From Paeniglutamicibacter antarcticus_C (GTDB lineage: Bacteria; Actinomycetota; Actinomycetes; Actinomycetales; Micrococcaceae), in contig NZ_BAABLK010000033.1 of assembly GCF_039544305.1 (NCBI RefSeq), forward strand, positions 1 through 64,000: a stretch of DNA of 64,000 nucleotides, given 5' to 3'. Shown piece by piece: positions 54,164-62,686 of this stretch. The translations under genes were made by a program, and so were the position numbers. A model generated the notes under the pieces. That model searched no databases and was not told the origin of the DNA. It was given only the letters and a program-made list of their open reading frames with translations. Within the stretch, counting starts at the first letter, position 1, and every line of letters starts with the position of its first letter.

Positions 54164-55204
54164 TTATTTCAGTGAATAGAGCAGTTGAATCTTGTCTTCG
54201 CTGAGCATTTCGGTGGTTGCGTCGCTGATTGCAGGTGTGGCGGCGTTCATGGCTTCTCGCATCATGTCGAGGGTCGCAAAGGCGTAGAACGCCGAGGTGG
54301 TGCTCATGCTTTCGTGCCCGAGCAGCTGCATGATCAGTGGAAGCGGGATGCCTTGCTTGTAAAGGTCCATGGCTTTGGTCTTCCGCAGCATGTGGCAGTG
54401 AAGGTTCCCTGGAATTGAGGAACATTGTTCACGGCCGAGTGTTCCAGCTTTCTTGAGCACGGCGGCAACCGTATCGCTGGAAAGCGCAATCGCTTGTCCA
54501 CGGTGCCAGCTATAAAACAGGGGGCACGTTGCGCGGTGGGCTGCGCTTCGCGCATGGAACTCATCCAGATAGACCCTGAGATGCTCAACTGTTTTCTCTC
54601 CCAAGGGCACGATACGGCTCTTGGCTCCCTTGCCGGTTAGGGTCAGGTGGGCTGGCCTTTCCAGCTTCAGATCATCAAGGGTGAGCCCCGTGATCTCACC
54701 GACGCGGGCACCGCTGTCATAGAGCAGGATCAGCAGCATACGGTTCCTGCGTGACTTCAAGTCCTTGCCATCGAAAGCGGCAAGGACTGCCGTTGTCTCG
54801 TTCTCCTGCAGGTATTCAATGGCTTTACGCGGTGGTGTCGGGGCCTTGATGTTTTTGGCTGCTTGATAAACCGCGACCAAGGTCAGGTCTTCGGCGGAAG
54901 CGAACCCAAGGAAGGCTTTGAGGGCGCTCAGGCGCAATCCGATGGTTGTGGGCTGGTATTCCTTGACCTGTCGCATCCATGCCAGCCAGGCCTTCAAGAA
55001 TGGCCGTTCGAAGTGATCGAAGCTGATGTCTTGGCGGTGAACGTGTTGCTCAGTGACCAGGTAGTTGACGTAGTTTTCCAGGCTGATGCGGTAAGCCTCG
55101 ATGCTGCGCGGCGCCAGTGCCCTCACGTGGGGCAGATAGTCGTGCAGGTAGTTCCGGGCGTAACCCCAGAAATTGGGTGTTGGTTCTTGCGGCGTGTGTT
55201 TCAT
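54164..55204 (-). CDS. Tyrosine recombinase, third gene of the RIT trio
   Basis: This is a 346-aa site-specific recombinase. The N-terminal SAM-like/core-binding part spans about 10-110. The catalytic domain has Arg I in DSGARVGEITGL, a Lys turn at GKGAKSR, the HxxR box in HMLRKTK, His/Trp box GHESMSTTSAFY and the nucleophile Tyr (in AFYAF). ATG 55204 overlaps the stop of the second gene (ATGA). Its stop abuts the left inverted repeat. It is expected to act together with the other two recombinases in element movement. Confidence 0.9.
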   Translation of the reverse strand: MKHTPQEPTPNFWGYARNYLHDYLPHVRALAPRSIEAYRISLENYVNYLVTEQHVHRQDISFDHFERPFLKAWLAWMRQVKEYQPTTIGLRLSALKAFLGFASAEDLTLVAVYQAAKNIKAPTPPRKAIEYLQENETTAVLAAFDGKDLKSRRNRMLLILLYDSGARVGEITGLTLDDLKLERPAHLTLTGKGAKSRIVPLGEKTVEHLRVYLDEFHARSAAHRATCPLFYSWHRGQAIALSSDTVAAVLKKAGTLGREQCSSIPGNLHCHMLRKTKAMDLYKQGIPLPLIMQLLGHESMSTTSAFYAFATLDMMREAMNAATPAISDATTEMLSEDKIQLLYSLK

Positions 55205-56160
55205 TCGAATCCCACCTCGGGAATCATTCCTTGGCTTTCCTGCACGAGAGTTGCGTAGCCATCCATGAAGTCCGGTGATGTGTGAATGTAGTAAAAGGTG
55301 CTGTCCAGCGTCGCATGCCCCATATAACGCGAAAGATAGGGCATCATTGCGTTGATGTCTCGGCCTTCGGCCATCCACCGTTCGATGTTCGCGTAGGCGA
55401 AGTGATGGCGGAAAGAATATGGATGAGGTAGCTTGCCGCCGAGGGATAACGGCAAACCTGCTTGGTTCCAGATCCTGTTGAACATGACCCCGGGAGTGGA
55501 CAGCGCTACCGGTGCGGCGGTCGAAGAGACAAAGAACGCGGAACGGTGTTGCCCGAATTGCTGACGGGAGATCTTGTCACAATCGGCAAGGACCGCGATG
55601 ATCTGATCGTTCAGTGGCAATCGCCGGCTCCGGTTGCCCTTGGACCACAACACGTTGATGAACCCTGCGGTGAGGTCGACATCCTGGGGTTGAAGTCTTC
55701 GGGTTTCGCAGGTCCGTAGCCCGCACGAATGCATCAGCCCAAAGAATGCGACGGACTGCCACCGCCACGGAGACGTTGTCTGAAGATCCGTAGCGGATCC
55801 GAAGAATGCATCGACTTCTTTGCTGCTCAACAAGTAGGGCTGAGAGCGGTAGAACTCGCTTTTCCAGGATTCAGCAAGCACATAGGCGTCGGGGTTTTCG
55901 TGGGTACGCATCCAACGGCCGAAGTCCCTGATGTATGACATCCACGAGGGGCTGGACCCTGGTTGTGATGACTTCTTGAAGCGCACCCAACCTTCGATGG
56001 CTTGCTGGTCAAAGGACCGCACGTTATGTTCCGTGCAGTAGGCATCAAAGCTGCGCAGGTAGTAGATTCGTGATGCGCCAGCGCAACCCATGCTTTCCTT
56101 GAACGCAAGAAACAGCCACAGTTCCCGTGCAAACACACTGGTGAATTCAAATTTTCCCAT
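55201..56160 (-). CDS. Tyrosine recombinase, second gene of the RIT trio
   Basis: This 319-aa recombinase has Arg I in SCGLRTCETRRL, a SKGNRSRRLPL beta-hairpin, the HxxxR-type box HPYSFRHHFA, the His box GHATLDST and the Tyr in FYYIH. ATG 56160 overlaps the stop of the first gene by 1 bp (TGATG), and its own stop overlaps the third gene. The start at 56160 is preferred to an upstream codon at 56193 because of the tight junction. The set is complete enough to be catalytically active. Confidence 0.9.
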   Translation of the reverse strand: MGKFEFTSVFARELWLFLAFKESMGCAGASRIYYLRSFDAYCTEHNVRSFDQQAIEGWVRFKKSSQPGSSPSWMSYIRDFGRWMRTHENPDAYVLAESWKSEFYRSQPYLLSSKEVDAFFGSATDLQTTSPWRWQSVAFFGLMHSCGLRTCETRRLQPQDVDLTAGFINVLWSKGNRSRRLPLNDQIIAVLADCDKISRQQFGQHRSAFFVSSTAAPVALSTPGVMFNRIWNQAGLPLSLGGKLPHPYSFRHHFAYANIERWMAEGRDINAMMPYLSRYMGHATLDSTFYYIHTSPDFMDGYATLVQESQGMIPEVGFE

Positions 56161-57362
56161 CACAAGCCAGCTCCCGGCAACGGAAGAATGCAAGAGCGTA
56201 GCTGTTCAGTGTCCACGCTCAAATACACATTTGTTGAATCAGTGTGAGCATGGCCCAAGATCGCTGAAATCGTTGGCAAAGCGGCGCCCGCCTGCAACAA
56301 CTTGGACGCTGCGTTGTAGCGAAGAGACCGCGTACCAACCTTCATATCTTTCATTCCCGAGGCATGGAAGACCTTGTTAACGATCACGTAAATCGCTGCA
56401 TGATCACTCAAGGCAACGTGTGGGGCCTTGAGCCTCAAAAACACTTCATGGGCATCGGAAGTGGGCCGATCCTCAAGCACATACTGCGCAAGCTTGGCCA
56501 GGACCAATGGTGCTAGCGGTAGCGTCAACGGGTTGCCCGTCTTTTGCTGCACCAGCCCAATCGTGCCTTCCCGCCAATGAATGTCTTTCAACTGCAGGCT
56601 ACGGATATCGCATGCGCGCAGGCCCGTGCTCAGGCAGAGCAGGGTAATCGCTGCATTTCGTGCCGTGACTGAACCGTGTTGGCAAGCGTCAACAACTTGC
56701 CGTTCAACTCCGGAATCGATCATGGGAATGATGTCATGGTGTCGTTTTGTGCGGGCCAAAGCCAGCGCATCAAGCAGGTCTGTACGCTGCGTGAATTTCA
56801 GGAATGGGCGGAAGCTTGATACCGCCGACCACATGTTTGAGGCAGCCCACCTGTCACGAAGGGATTCAAGAAAGCCCAGGACGCTGGCCCCGTCGGCAGC
56901 ATCCCATGAGGAAACTCTGCCAGCTTCCAAAAACCTCAAGTACTCGCAAGCTAACCCACCCAAACATGTTTGTGTTGAACGTGCCAATCCGCGTTGTTCC
57001 ATGTCTTGAGACCACGAATCCAACAGGTCGGCGAATTCCGGGCTGTTGGGAAATTCCTTCTGCAATCCACGGGGCCGCATGGACAGGTCCACGGTGCCGG
57101 TGAGTACGTAGGAGTCGAGCAAGCACACCAGCCGGCCATAATCGAAACGACGCTGGGCACTGTATTTGCCGGTCCGGGGGCTGACGGTCATTGAGGCGAA
57201 CTTCTTGCCCAAGGCGCGTGTGTATTGGCCATCTTGTTCTTCTGCCAGGACCCCGAGCCACTTGATGGACTTGCGGTACTGGTTGATTGTCGACTGCATG
57301 TAGTCGGCGTCTTTCAATGCGGTCACGATGATATCGCCGAGGGCCGCAACTGTCGCATCCAT
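56160..57362 (-). CDS. Tyrosine recombinase, first gene of the RIT trio
   Basis: This is a 400-aa recombinase with a longer N-terminal part (two helical segments to about residue 195). The catalytic domain has Arg I in STGLRACDIRSL, QQKTGNPLTLPL, and the C-terminal GHAHTDSTNVYLSVD with the His box and nucleophile Tyr. In the Arg II box (TRSLRYNAAS) the usual His three residues before Arg is Arg, so catalysis may be altered. AAGGAC lies 8 nt before ATG 57362. The 44-nt leader begins at the right inverted repeat, which may carry the promoter. Confidence 0.88.
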   Translation of the reverse strand: MDATVAALGDIIVTALKDADYMQSTINQYRKSIKWLGVLAEEQDGQYTRALGKKFASMTVSPRTGKYSAQRRFDYGRLVCLLDSYVLTGTVDLSMRPRGLQKEFPNSPEFADLLDSWSQDMEQRGLARSTQTCLGGLACEYLRFLEAGRVSSWDAADGASVLGFLESLRDRWAASNMWSAVSSFRPFLKFTQRTDLLDALALARTKRHHDIIPMIDSGVERQVVDACQHGSVTARNAAITLLCLSTGLRACDIRSLQLKDIHWREGTIGLVQQKTGNPLTLPLAPLVLAKLAQYVLEDRPTSDAHEVFLRLKAPHVALSDHAAIYVIVNKVFHASGMKDMKVGTRSLRYNAASKLLQAGAALPTISAILGHAHTDSTNVYLSVDTEQLRSCILPLPGAGL

Positions 57363-57406
57363 TGTCTTGTCCTTCCACTGGGAACATGGATACAAGACAC
57401 GTTAAG

Positions 57407-57502
57407 CCAAAATATTAAGCCGAGGAATGGGTTCCAAACCCCTGAACGGTAAGGGGCGACTTCCCAAACCCGGCTTAACGTTTTCCGCGGCATAATCGCT
57501 GT
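57407..57502 (-). repeat. Right inverted repeat of the RIT element
   Basis: This 96-bp repeat is complementary to the left IR. Just inside it, GTTAAGCC (57401-57408) lies next to the TTAAGCCG arm (57415-57422). The outer end, CGCTGT, overlaps the first two bases of the GTG start codon of dedA. No outer palindrome like that of the left end is present. Confidence 0.92.
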
Positions 57503-58223
57503 GGAGCTGATAAACGAAGCCATCGTGCACGCTGCGAACGCGTGGTGGATCTTGCCTATCGTCTGCCTCTTTTGCTTTGTCGACGGGTTTCTTCCGCTGC
57601 TGCCTTCCGAGACACTGTTGGTGGCCCTGGCCGTGGTGGCCGCCGGAACCGGGGTACCAAACCTCTACCTGTTGATACTCGCCGGTGCCGCGGGGGCCAT
57701 CGCCGGGGACCAGATCGCCTACAGGCTCGGTCGGCGCATCGGGACCGAGCGTTTCGCTTGGATGCGCAGGGAACGGACCCGACGGCTCTTCGACTTTGCC
57801 GGCCGCGAACTGAACGTGCGCGGGGCGATGCTCATTTTCACGGCACGTTACGTTCCCATCGGGCGGGTCGTGGTGAACCTCAGCTCGGGGGCCACGGGCT
57901 TTTCCTACAGGCGCTTCACCCTGTTGGACATCGCCGGATCCCTGACCTGGGCCAGTTACTCGGTGGCGATAGGAGTGGCTGCCGGGGCATGGTTCCATGA
58001 GAACAAGCTGCTGGGAATCGCCATCTCGGTCTGCCTGGCCATCGTCATGGGCTACCTCATTGACAAGGTGTCCCACGCGGTGCTGGTGCGCCTGGGGCGC
58101 AGGGGCACCAATCAACCGGACCCGTTTGCCACCGATCCGGCGGCCATGGTGGGGCTCCGGCGCACGGTGCGTGTTCCAGCCGTAGCCCAGGAGGGCGGCG
58201 TAACGCCGACGGGTGGCAGCTGA
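57501..58223 (+). CDS. DedA-family membrane protein
   Basis: This 240-aa integral membrane protein of the DedA/SNARE-associated family has FVDGFLPLLPSETLLVALAVVA, GAIAGDQIAYRLGRRIG and the family Arg motif ARYVPIGRVVVNLSSGATG followed by FSYRRF. DedA proteins affect membrane homeostasis and some flip undecaprenyl phosphate. The start is GTG 57501, and its first two bases are also the end of the RIT inverted repeat. So the native promoter and ribosome binding site, if any, were separated by the insertion. CATAAT (57491-57496) inside the repeat ends 4 nt before the GTG. Confidence 0.85.
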   Translation: MELINEAIVHAANAWWILPIVCLFCFVDGFLPLLPSETLLVALAVVAAGTGVPNLYLLILAGAAGAIAGDQIAYRLGRRIGTERFAWMRRERTRRLFDFAGRELNVRGAMLIFTARYVPIGRVVVNLSSGATGFSYRRFTLLDIAGSLTWASYSVAIGVAAGAWFHENKLLGIAISVCLAIVMGYLIDKVSHAVLVRLGRRGTNQPDPFATDPAAMVGLRRTVRVPAVAQEGGVTPTGGS

Positions 58224-58309
58224 ACAGCGCCGGTGCGTTGGGTGAACAATTGCTTCGAAACCACGGCCACCGGCTGTTGCAACCGGACACGCACCGTTAG
58301 GCTGGGCGG

Positions 58310-59521
58310 GTGACTGACGAGATGATCCACATTGCCTATGACCCATCCTTCGACTTCCGGGCGCTGCCCAAGGTTTCGCTGCACGACCACCTCGATGGGG
58401 GATTGCGCCCGCAAACCATCATTGAGCTGGCCGCCGAAGCGAACCACAAGTTGCCGACAACCGACCCCGAGGAACTGGGCGCATGGTTCCGGGCCTCGGC
58501 CGACTCCGGTTCCCTCGAACGCTACCTTGAAACCTTTGACCACACCATCGCCGTGATGCAGACCCGCGAGGCACTGATCCGCGTAGCCAGCGAGTTCGTC
58601 GAGGACCTCGTGGACGACGGCGTGGTCTACGGCGAGGTGCGCTGGGCACCGGAGCAACACCTGCGTGAGGGATTGTCCCTGGATGACGCCGTGGAGGCGG
58701 TCCAGGAGGGACTTGAGGAAGCCAGCAACAGGCTGACCGAGGCCGGGACCCCGATCCAGGTCGGCCAGCTGGTCACCGCCATGCGCCACACGGACCGCGG
58801 CACGGAGATCGCCGCCCTCGCCCTGCGCCACCGCAGCCGAGGCGTCGTCGGTTTCGACATTGCCGGTGCGGAGGTCGGCTTCCCGCCCTCGCGCATGAAA
58901 GAGGCCTTCGACCTGCTGGCCGAGAACTTCTTCCCCACCACCATCCACGCAGGAGAGGCAGCTGGCCTCGATTCCATCCGGGATGCTTTGATCACCGGCC
59001 GCGCCCAGCGCCTCGGCCATGGCGTGCGCATTGCCGAGGACATCGAAATCCAGTTCGGCGGACTCGACGACGACGGCGAGGAAGTCAGCGAGGACACCGG
59101 CCTGGTCAACCTGGGACCGATGGCCAACTGGGTCCGTGACCGCGGCATCGCCCTGGAAATCTGCCCGTCATCGAACCTGCAGACCGGAGCCACCGCCGAA
59201 TTCGGCGAAGGCATCGAATCCCACCCGGTCGATCTGTTGGTGCAGACCGGTTTCAACGTCACCATCTCACCGGATAACCGGTTGATGAGCGGCACCACCC
59301 TCTCGGACGAGTTCGAACTGCTCGTCGAGGCCTTCGACTACGACCTCGAGGACATCCTGGACCTCACGCTGAACGCGGCCGAGGCCGCGTTCCTTCCGCT
59401 GGAGGAACGCGAAGCCCTGGTCGATTTCATCAACGAGGCCTATGAGCAGCTTGCCGATGAACAAAACGATGGCGGAGATTTCGAATTCGAGTCCTTCGAC
59501 GACGACGACGACGAAGACTAA
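58310..59521 (+). CDS. add: Adenosine deaminase
   Basis: Add converts (deoxy)adenosine to (deoxy)inosine. The 403-aa TIM-barrel zinc enzyme has the metal motif LHDHLDGG (about 23-30), YGEVRWAP, the catalytic THIHAGE-like TTIHAGEAAG and GHGVRIAED, and the late SPDNRLMSGT. The C-terminus is a short acidic tail (DDDDDED). A promoter TTGCAA (58277-58282), 15 nt, TAGGCT (58298-58303) ends 6 nt before GTG 58310, predicting a leaderless mRNA. It completes nucleoside salvage with the importer, cdd and deoA. Confidence 0.95.
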   Translation: MTDEMIHIAYDPSFDFRALPKVSLHDHLDGGLRPQTIIELAAEANHKLPTTDPEELGAWFRASADSGSLERYLETFDHTIAVMQTREALIRVASEFVEDLVDDGVVYGEVRWAPEQHLREGLSLDDAVEAVQEGLEEASNRLTEAGTPIQVGQLVTAMRHTDRGTEIAALALRHRSRGVVGFDIAGAEVGFPPSRMKEAFDLLAENFFPTTIHAGEAAGLDSIRDALITGRAQRLGHGVRIAEDIEIQFGGLDDDGEEVSEDTGLVNLGPMANWVRDRGIALEICPSSNLQTGATAEFGEGIESHPVDLLVQTGFNVTISPDNRLMSGTTLSDEFELLVEAFDYDLEDILDLTLNAAEAAFLPLEEREALVDFINEAYEQLADEQNDGGDFEFESFDDDDDED

Positions 59522-59602
59522 GCGGTTTCAGCCCTTGTGCCCGTGGACCGGTCCAACCCGGTCCACGGACCGTTTGGTCCGCCAAGACAGGAAGAAGCAT
59601 CA

Positions 59603-60298
59603 GTGAGTGAGCCGGTCAACAGGCTTGTCGAGATCATTGCCCAGCTGCGCGAGCACTGCGCGTGGACGGCAGCCTTGAGCCATGAATCCCTGGTGCAGTA
59701 TCTCCTGGAGGAGTCCTACGAACTCACCGAGGCCATCGAAACACACGCCCCGGATGCCGAGCTGGGAGGCGAACTCGGAGACATCCTGTTGCAGGTGGTG
59801 CTGCACGCGGCCATCGGGGCCGAACGCCACGGATTCGACCTTGACTCGATCGCGGAGGGCCTGGGCGCAAAAATGATCCGGCGCAACACCCACGTCTTTT
59901 ATGCCGACGGCACCCTCAAGGAAAGCTTCCCGGATTCCATCGCCGAGATCATCGAGTCCTGGGACAGGGCCAAACGCGCGGAGAAGCCGCTAAATGAATC
60001 CGCTGCAGCGGGCATGCCCAACAACCTGCCGGCCCTTTTGTATGCGCAAACCTTTCTTTCCCGCACCGAGCGCCACGCGGCGATCTCAGGAGGCGGCGAA
60101 ACGCCCGACACCGCTCTTTCGCCATCGGGGAATGAACCGGTCGGCGGCGATCCGCTGTGCGACCAGAACCGGTGGGACGAGCGGGAGCTGGGGGAGCAAC
60201 TGCTTGCCCTGTGCCGGATCGCCCAGGCACGGGGCCTGGACGCCGAAAGGGCCCTGCGCCTGGTGGTGGCCCAACGCGTTGCGCAAGCCTCCGCATAG
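59603..60298 (+). CDS. mazG: MazG-family nucleotide pyrophosphohydrolase
   Basis: This 231-aa all-alpha NTP pyrophosphohydrolase is of the MazG type. Its metal motifs are EESYELTEAI (EExxE) and ELGDILLQVVLHA (ExxD), followed by KMIRRNTHVF. It removes noncanonical NTPs or lowers (p)ppGpp in related bacteria. GTG 59603 (after GGAAGAAG) is chosen, since the earlier frame adds a non-family segment. The position before eno is conserved in actinobacteria. The C-terminal half (after about residue 130) is less conserved. Confidence 0.87.
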   Translation: MSEPVNRLVEIIAQLREHCAWTAALSHESLVQYLLEESYELTEAIETHAPDAELGGELGDILLQVVLHAAIGAERHGFDLDSIAEGLGAKMIRRNTHVFYADGTLKESFPDSIAEIIESWDRAKRAEKPLNESAAAGMPNNLPALLYAQTFLSRTERHAAISGGGETPDTALSPSGNEPVGGDPLCDQNRWDERELGEQLLALCRIAQARGLDAERALRLVVAQRVAQASA

Positions 60299-60421
60299 TC
60301 GCGGCGAAACAACTTCGTGAACTTGATGTGCCCCAAGCTAGGCTAGGGAGCAGGCAACGGCGCCTGCATGATGCAGTTCACGTTCGACCAACATCCACAC
60401 CCCTTGAAGGAGTACCTTCCC

Positions 60422-61702
60422 ATGGCATTGATTGAAGCCATCCACGCCCGCGAGATCCTTGATTCGCGTGGCAACCCAACCGTTGAGGTTGAAGTCCTGC
60501 TCTCCGACGGCTCAATGGGCCGGGCAGCAGTTCCTTCCGGCGCCTCCACCGGCGCCTTCGAAGCAGCCGAGCGCCGCGACGAAGACCCCAAGCGTTACCA
60601 GGGCAAGGGTGTTCTTGGCGCAGTCGGCGCCGTCATCGATGACATCGGTATTGCCATCGAAGGGATGGACGCCACCGACCAGCGCGCCATCGACATCGCT
60701 ATGATCGACCTGGACGGCACGCCGAACAAGGCCAAGCTGGGCGCCAACGCCATCTTGGGCGTATCACTGGCCGTGGCCAACGCCGCAGCCGAGTCCTCGA
60801 ACCTGCCGTTGTACAAGTACCTGGGCGGCCCGAACGCCCATGTGCTGCCGGTTCCGCTGATGAACATCCTCAATGGTGGCTCGCACGCCGACTCGGATGT
60901 CGACATCCAGGAATTCATGATCGCACCGATCGGCGCCTCGACCTTCTCCGAGGGCCTGCGCTGGGGCGTTGAGGTCTACCACAACCTCAAGGCAGTGCTG
61001 CAGGAAAAGGGCTTGTCCACAGGACTGGGTGACGAGGGCGGCTTCGCGCCGAACCTGCCATCCAACCGTGCGGCCCTTGAACTGATCACCGAAGCCATCA
61101 TCCGCGCCGGCTACACCCCGGGTTCGGACATCGCCCTGGCCCTGGATGTTGCCTCGTCCGAGTTCTTCGAAAACGGCACCTACCAGTTCGAAGGCAAGTC
61201 GATCAACGCCCAACAGATGAGCGATTACTACGCAGCCCTGGTTGCCGATTTCCCGTTGGTCTCCATCGAGGACCCGTTGGACGAAGATGACTGGGAAGGC
61301 TGGAAGACCCTCACCGACGCCATCGGGGCCAAGGTCCAGCTGGTGGGCGACGACCTGTTTGTCACTAATCCGGAGCGTCTCTCGCGGGGCATCGCCTCGG
61401 CAACGGCCAACTCGCTGCTGGTGAAGGTCAACCAGATCGGCACGCTGACCGAGACCCTGGACGCCGTGTCCATGGCCCAGCGCGCCGGCTACACCACCAT
61501 CACCTCGCACCGCTCGGGTGAGACCGAAGACACCGCGATCGCCGACATCTGCGTTGCCACCAACGCCGGCCAGATCAAGACCGGTGCCCCGGCCCGCTCG
61601 GAGCGCGTTGCCAAGTACAACCAGTTGCTGCGCATTGAGGAAGAACTCGGCGACGCGGCGGTTTACGCCGGCGCTGGTGCCTTCCCGCGTTTCAGTGCAT
61701 AA
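60422..61702 (+). CDS. eno: Enolase
   Basis: Enolase interconverts 2-phosphoglycerate and phosphoenolpyruvate in glycolysis. The 426-aa protein has IEAIHAREILDSRGNPTVEVEV, PSGASTGAFEA, LMNILNGGSHADSDVDIQEFM, GDEGGFAPNL, SIEDPLDEDDW (metal Asp/Glu), GDDLFVTNPERL and SHRSGETEDT. GAAGGAG (60406-60412) is 9 nt before ATG 60422. A terminator follows 21 bp after the stop. Confidence 0.98.
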   Translation: MALIEAIHAREILDSRGNPTVEVEVLLSDGSMGRAAVPSGASTGAFEAAERRDEDPKRYQGKGVLGAVGAVIDDIGIAIEGMDATDQRAIDIAMIDLDGTPNKAKLGANAILGVSLAVANAAAESSNLPLYKYLGGPNAHVLPVPLMNILNGGSHADSDVDIQEFMIAPIGASTFSEGLRWGVEVYHNLKAVLQEKGLSTGLGDEGGFAPNLPSNRAALELITEAIIRAGYTPGSDIALALDVASSEFFENGTYQFEGKSINAQQMSDYYAALVADFPLVSIEDPLDEDDWEGWKTLTDAIGAKVQLVGDDLFVTNPERLSRGIASATANSLLVKVNQIGTLTETLDAVSMAQRAGYTTITSHRSGETEDTAIADICVATNAGQIKTGAPARSERVAKYNQLLRIEEELGDAAVYAGAGAFPRFSA

Positions 61703-61723
61703 ACAGCCGTAATTACACGTAGG

Positions 61724-61763
61724 CTCGTGGGGGAACTATTCTTGGTTCCCCCACGAGTTTTTG
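61724..61763 (+). terminator. Terminator after eno
   Basis: CTCGTGGGGGAAC (61724-61736) pairs perfectly with 61745-61757 and is followed by TTTTTG (61758-61763), a classic rho-independent terminator. Confidence 0.9.
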
Positions 61764-61848
61764 TTTTCCCAACCGAAAACCCGAACCCCAGGAACAACTT
61801 TCCCGGAGCCACGCGCGATGGCACCGGCCCAAGACGGCAAGGAGTGCG

Positions 61849-62628
61849 ATGGCCACGCGACGTCCTCCCATGCCACGCTCGGGGGACTCGGCCGCGGGCA
61901 CGAAGCGTCCGGCCGAGACCGCTGCGCCGCGCGTTGCCGGGCTTTCCAAGGGCGTACCCGGTCCCGGGCAGGAGCCCAAGGTCGTCCCCATGGGCCAGAT
62001 AAACGACGAGGGCAAGCCCGAAACCGTCACTCCAAGGCTGACTGCCAAAAAGCCGGCACCCAAGCCCAAGGCGCCCGCCGAACACGCGCCCGCTGCGAAG
62101 CTCCAGCCGCAGCCCAAACCGAAGGCGACGGCATCGCAGCGCCGCATCGAGGACAGGAACCTGCTCTCCGGGGCGGTGCGCAAGGACGAGAGATCCGCGC
62201 AAAAACCCATCCGTAAGAAAGCGGCGGGACCCAAGAAGCCCATTCCCGCACGAAGCTTCTCTGGCCGGCTGCTGGCACTGAGTATCGCGCTGTCCGTCTT
62301 CGCCGTTTTGCTGGTTCCAAGCATTGGCACCTATGCACGCCAGCGCGACGAGGTCGCCACCATGCGCACCTCAATCGAGGCGAAGCAGGCAGAGCAGGAA
62401 GCGCTCAAGGAGCAAATAGCGCGCTGGGATGATCCGCTGTACATCAAGCAGCAGGCCCGTGACCGGATAAACCTGGTCATGCCCGGCGAACGCAACTACA
62501 TGGTCGTCGGCAACAAGCCGGAGGAAGAGAACCCCGGGGAAGCAAACCAAAGCCCCAAGGAAGTGCGTACGGACCTTCCCTGGGTCGATGCACTCTTCGA
62601 TTCGGTGCAGCGCGCAGCCACCGACTGA
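61849..62628 (+). CDS. FtsB/DivIC-like septum formation initiator
   Basis: This 259-aa single-pass protein has a ~135-residue hydrophilic Pro/Ala/Lys-rich cytoplasmic N-terminus, then one transmembrane helix (about 143-160), then a coiled-coil (RQRDEVATMRTSIEAKQAEQ region, about 165-192) and the family end DDPLYIKQQARDRINLVMPGE. FtsB/DivIC stabilises FtsL-FtsQ in the divisome. The location after eno and before DUF501/ppx is the conserved actinobacterial order. The long N-terminal extension is common in actinobacterial members. Confidence 0.88.
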   Translation: MATRRPPMPRSGDSAAGTKRPAETAAPRVAGLSKGVPGPGQEPKVVPMGQINDEGKPETVTPRLTAKKPAPKPKAPAEHAPAAKLQPQPKPKATASQRRIEDRNLLSGAVRKDERSAQKPIRKKAAGPKKPIPARSFSGRLLALSIALSVFAVLLVPSIGTYARQRDEVATMRTSIEAKQAEQEALKEQIARWDDPLYIKQQARDRINLVMPGERNYMVVGNKPEEENPGEANQSPKEVRTDLPWVDALFDSVQRAATD

Positions 62629-62686
62629 GCCTTCGAAAAACATAGACACGACTTGCCCGCACCAACACCAGGAGATGCTTCCAACC

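Larger units (their letters stand above)
54042..57502 (-). mobile_element. RIT element: three tyrosine recombinases between ~96-bp inverted repeats
   Basis: Three consecutive minus-strand tyrosine recombinase genes with 1-4-bp overlaps fill the space between imperfect inverted repeats at 54067-54163 and 57407-57502. This matches the published RIT (recombinase in trio) element type. There is no cargo gene. The left IR touches the stop of the third recombinase. A 32-bp perfect palindrome (54042-54073) marks the left outer edge, and the right edge touches the dedA start codon. Base composition is visibly less GC-rich than the flanks. It separates deoA from dedA and add. Exact edges depend on where the target sequence begins. 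Confidence 0.9.

Noticed and set aside
54042..57502. Reading the three recombinase genes as a Tn554-type transposon or prophage integrase remnant
   Set aside because: Tn554 has two tyrosine recombinases plus an unrelated TnpC and carries cargo; here all three are tyrosine recombinases, flanked by long inverted repeats and without phage genes, which fits RIT elements better.
60321..60346. eno promoter TTGATG/TAGGCT
   Set aside because: The spacer is only 10 nt, too short for a normal promoter; no better pair could be chosen, so no promoter is annotated.
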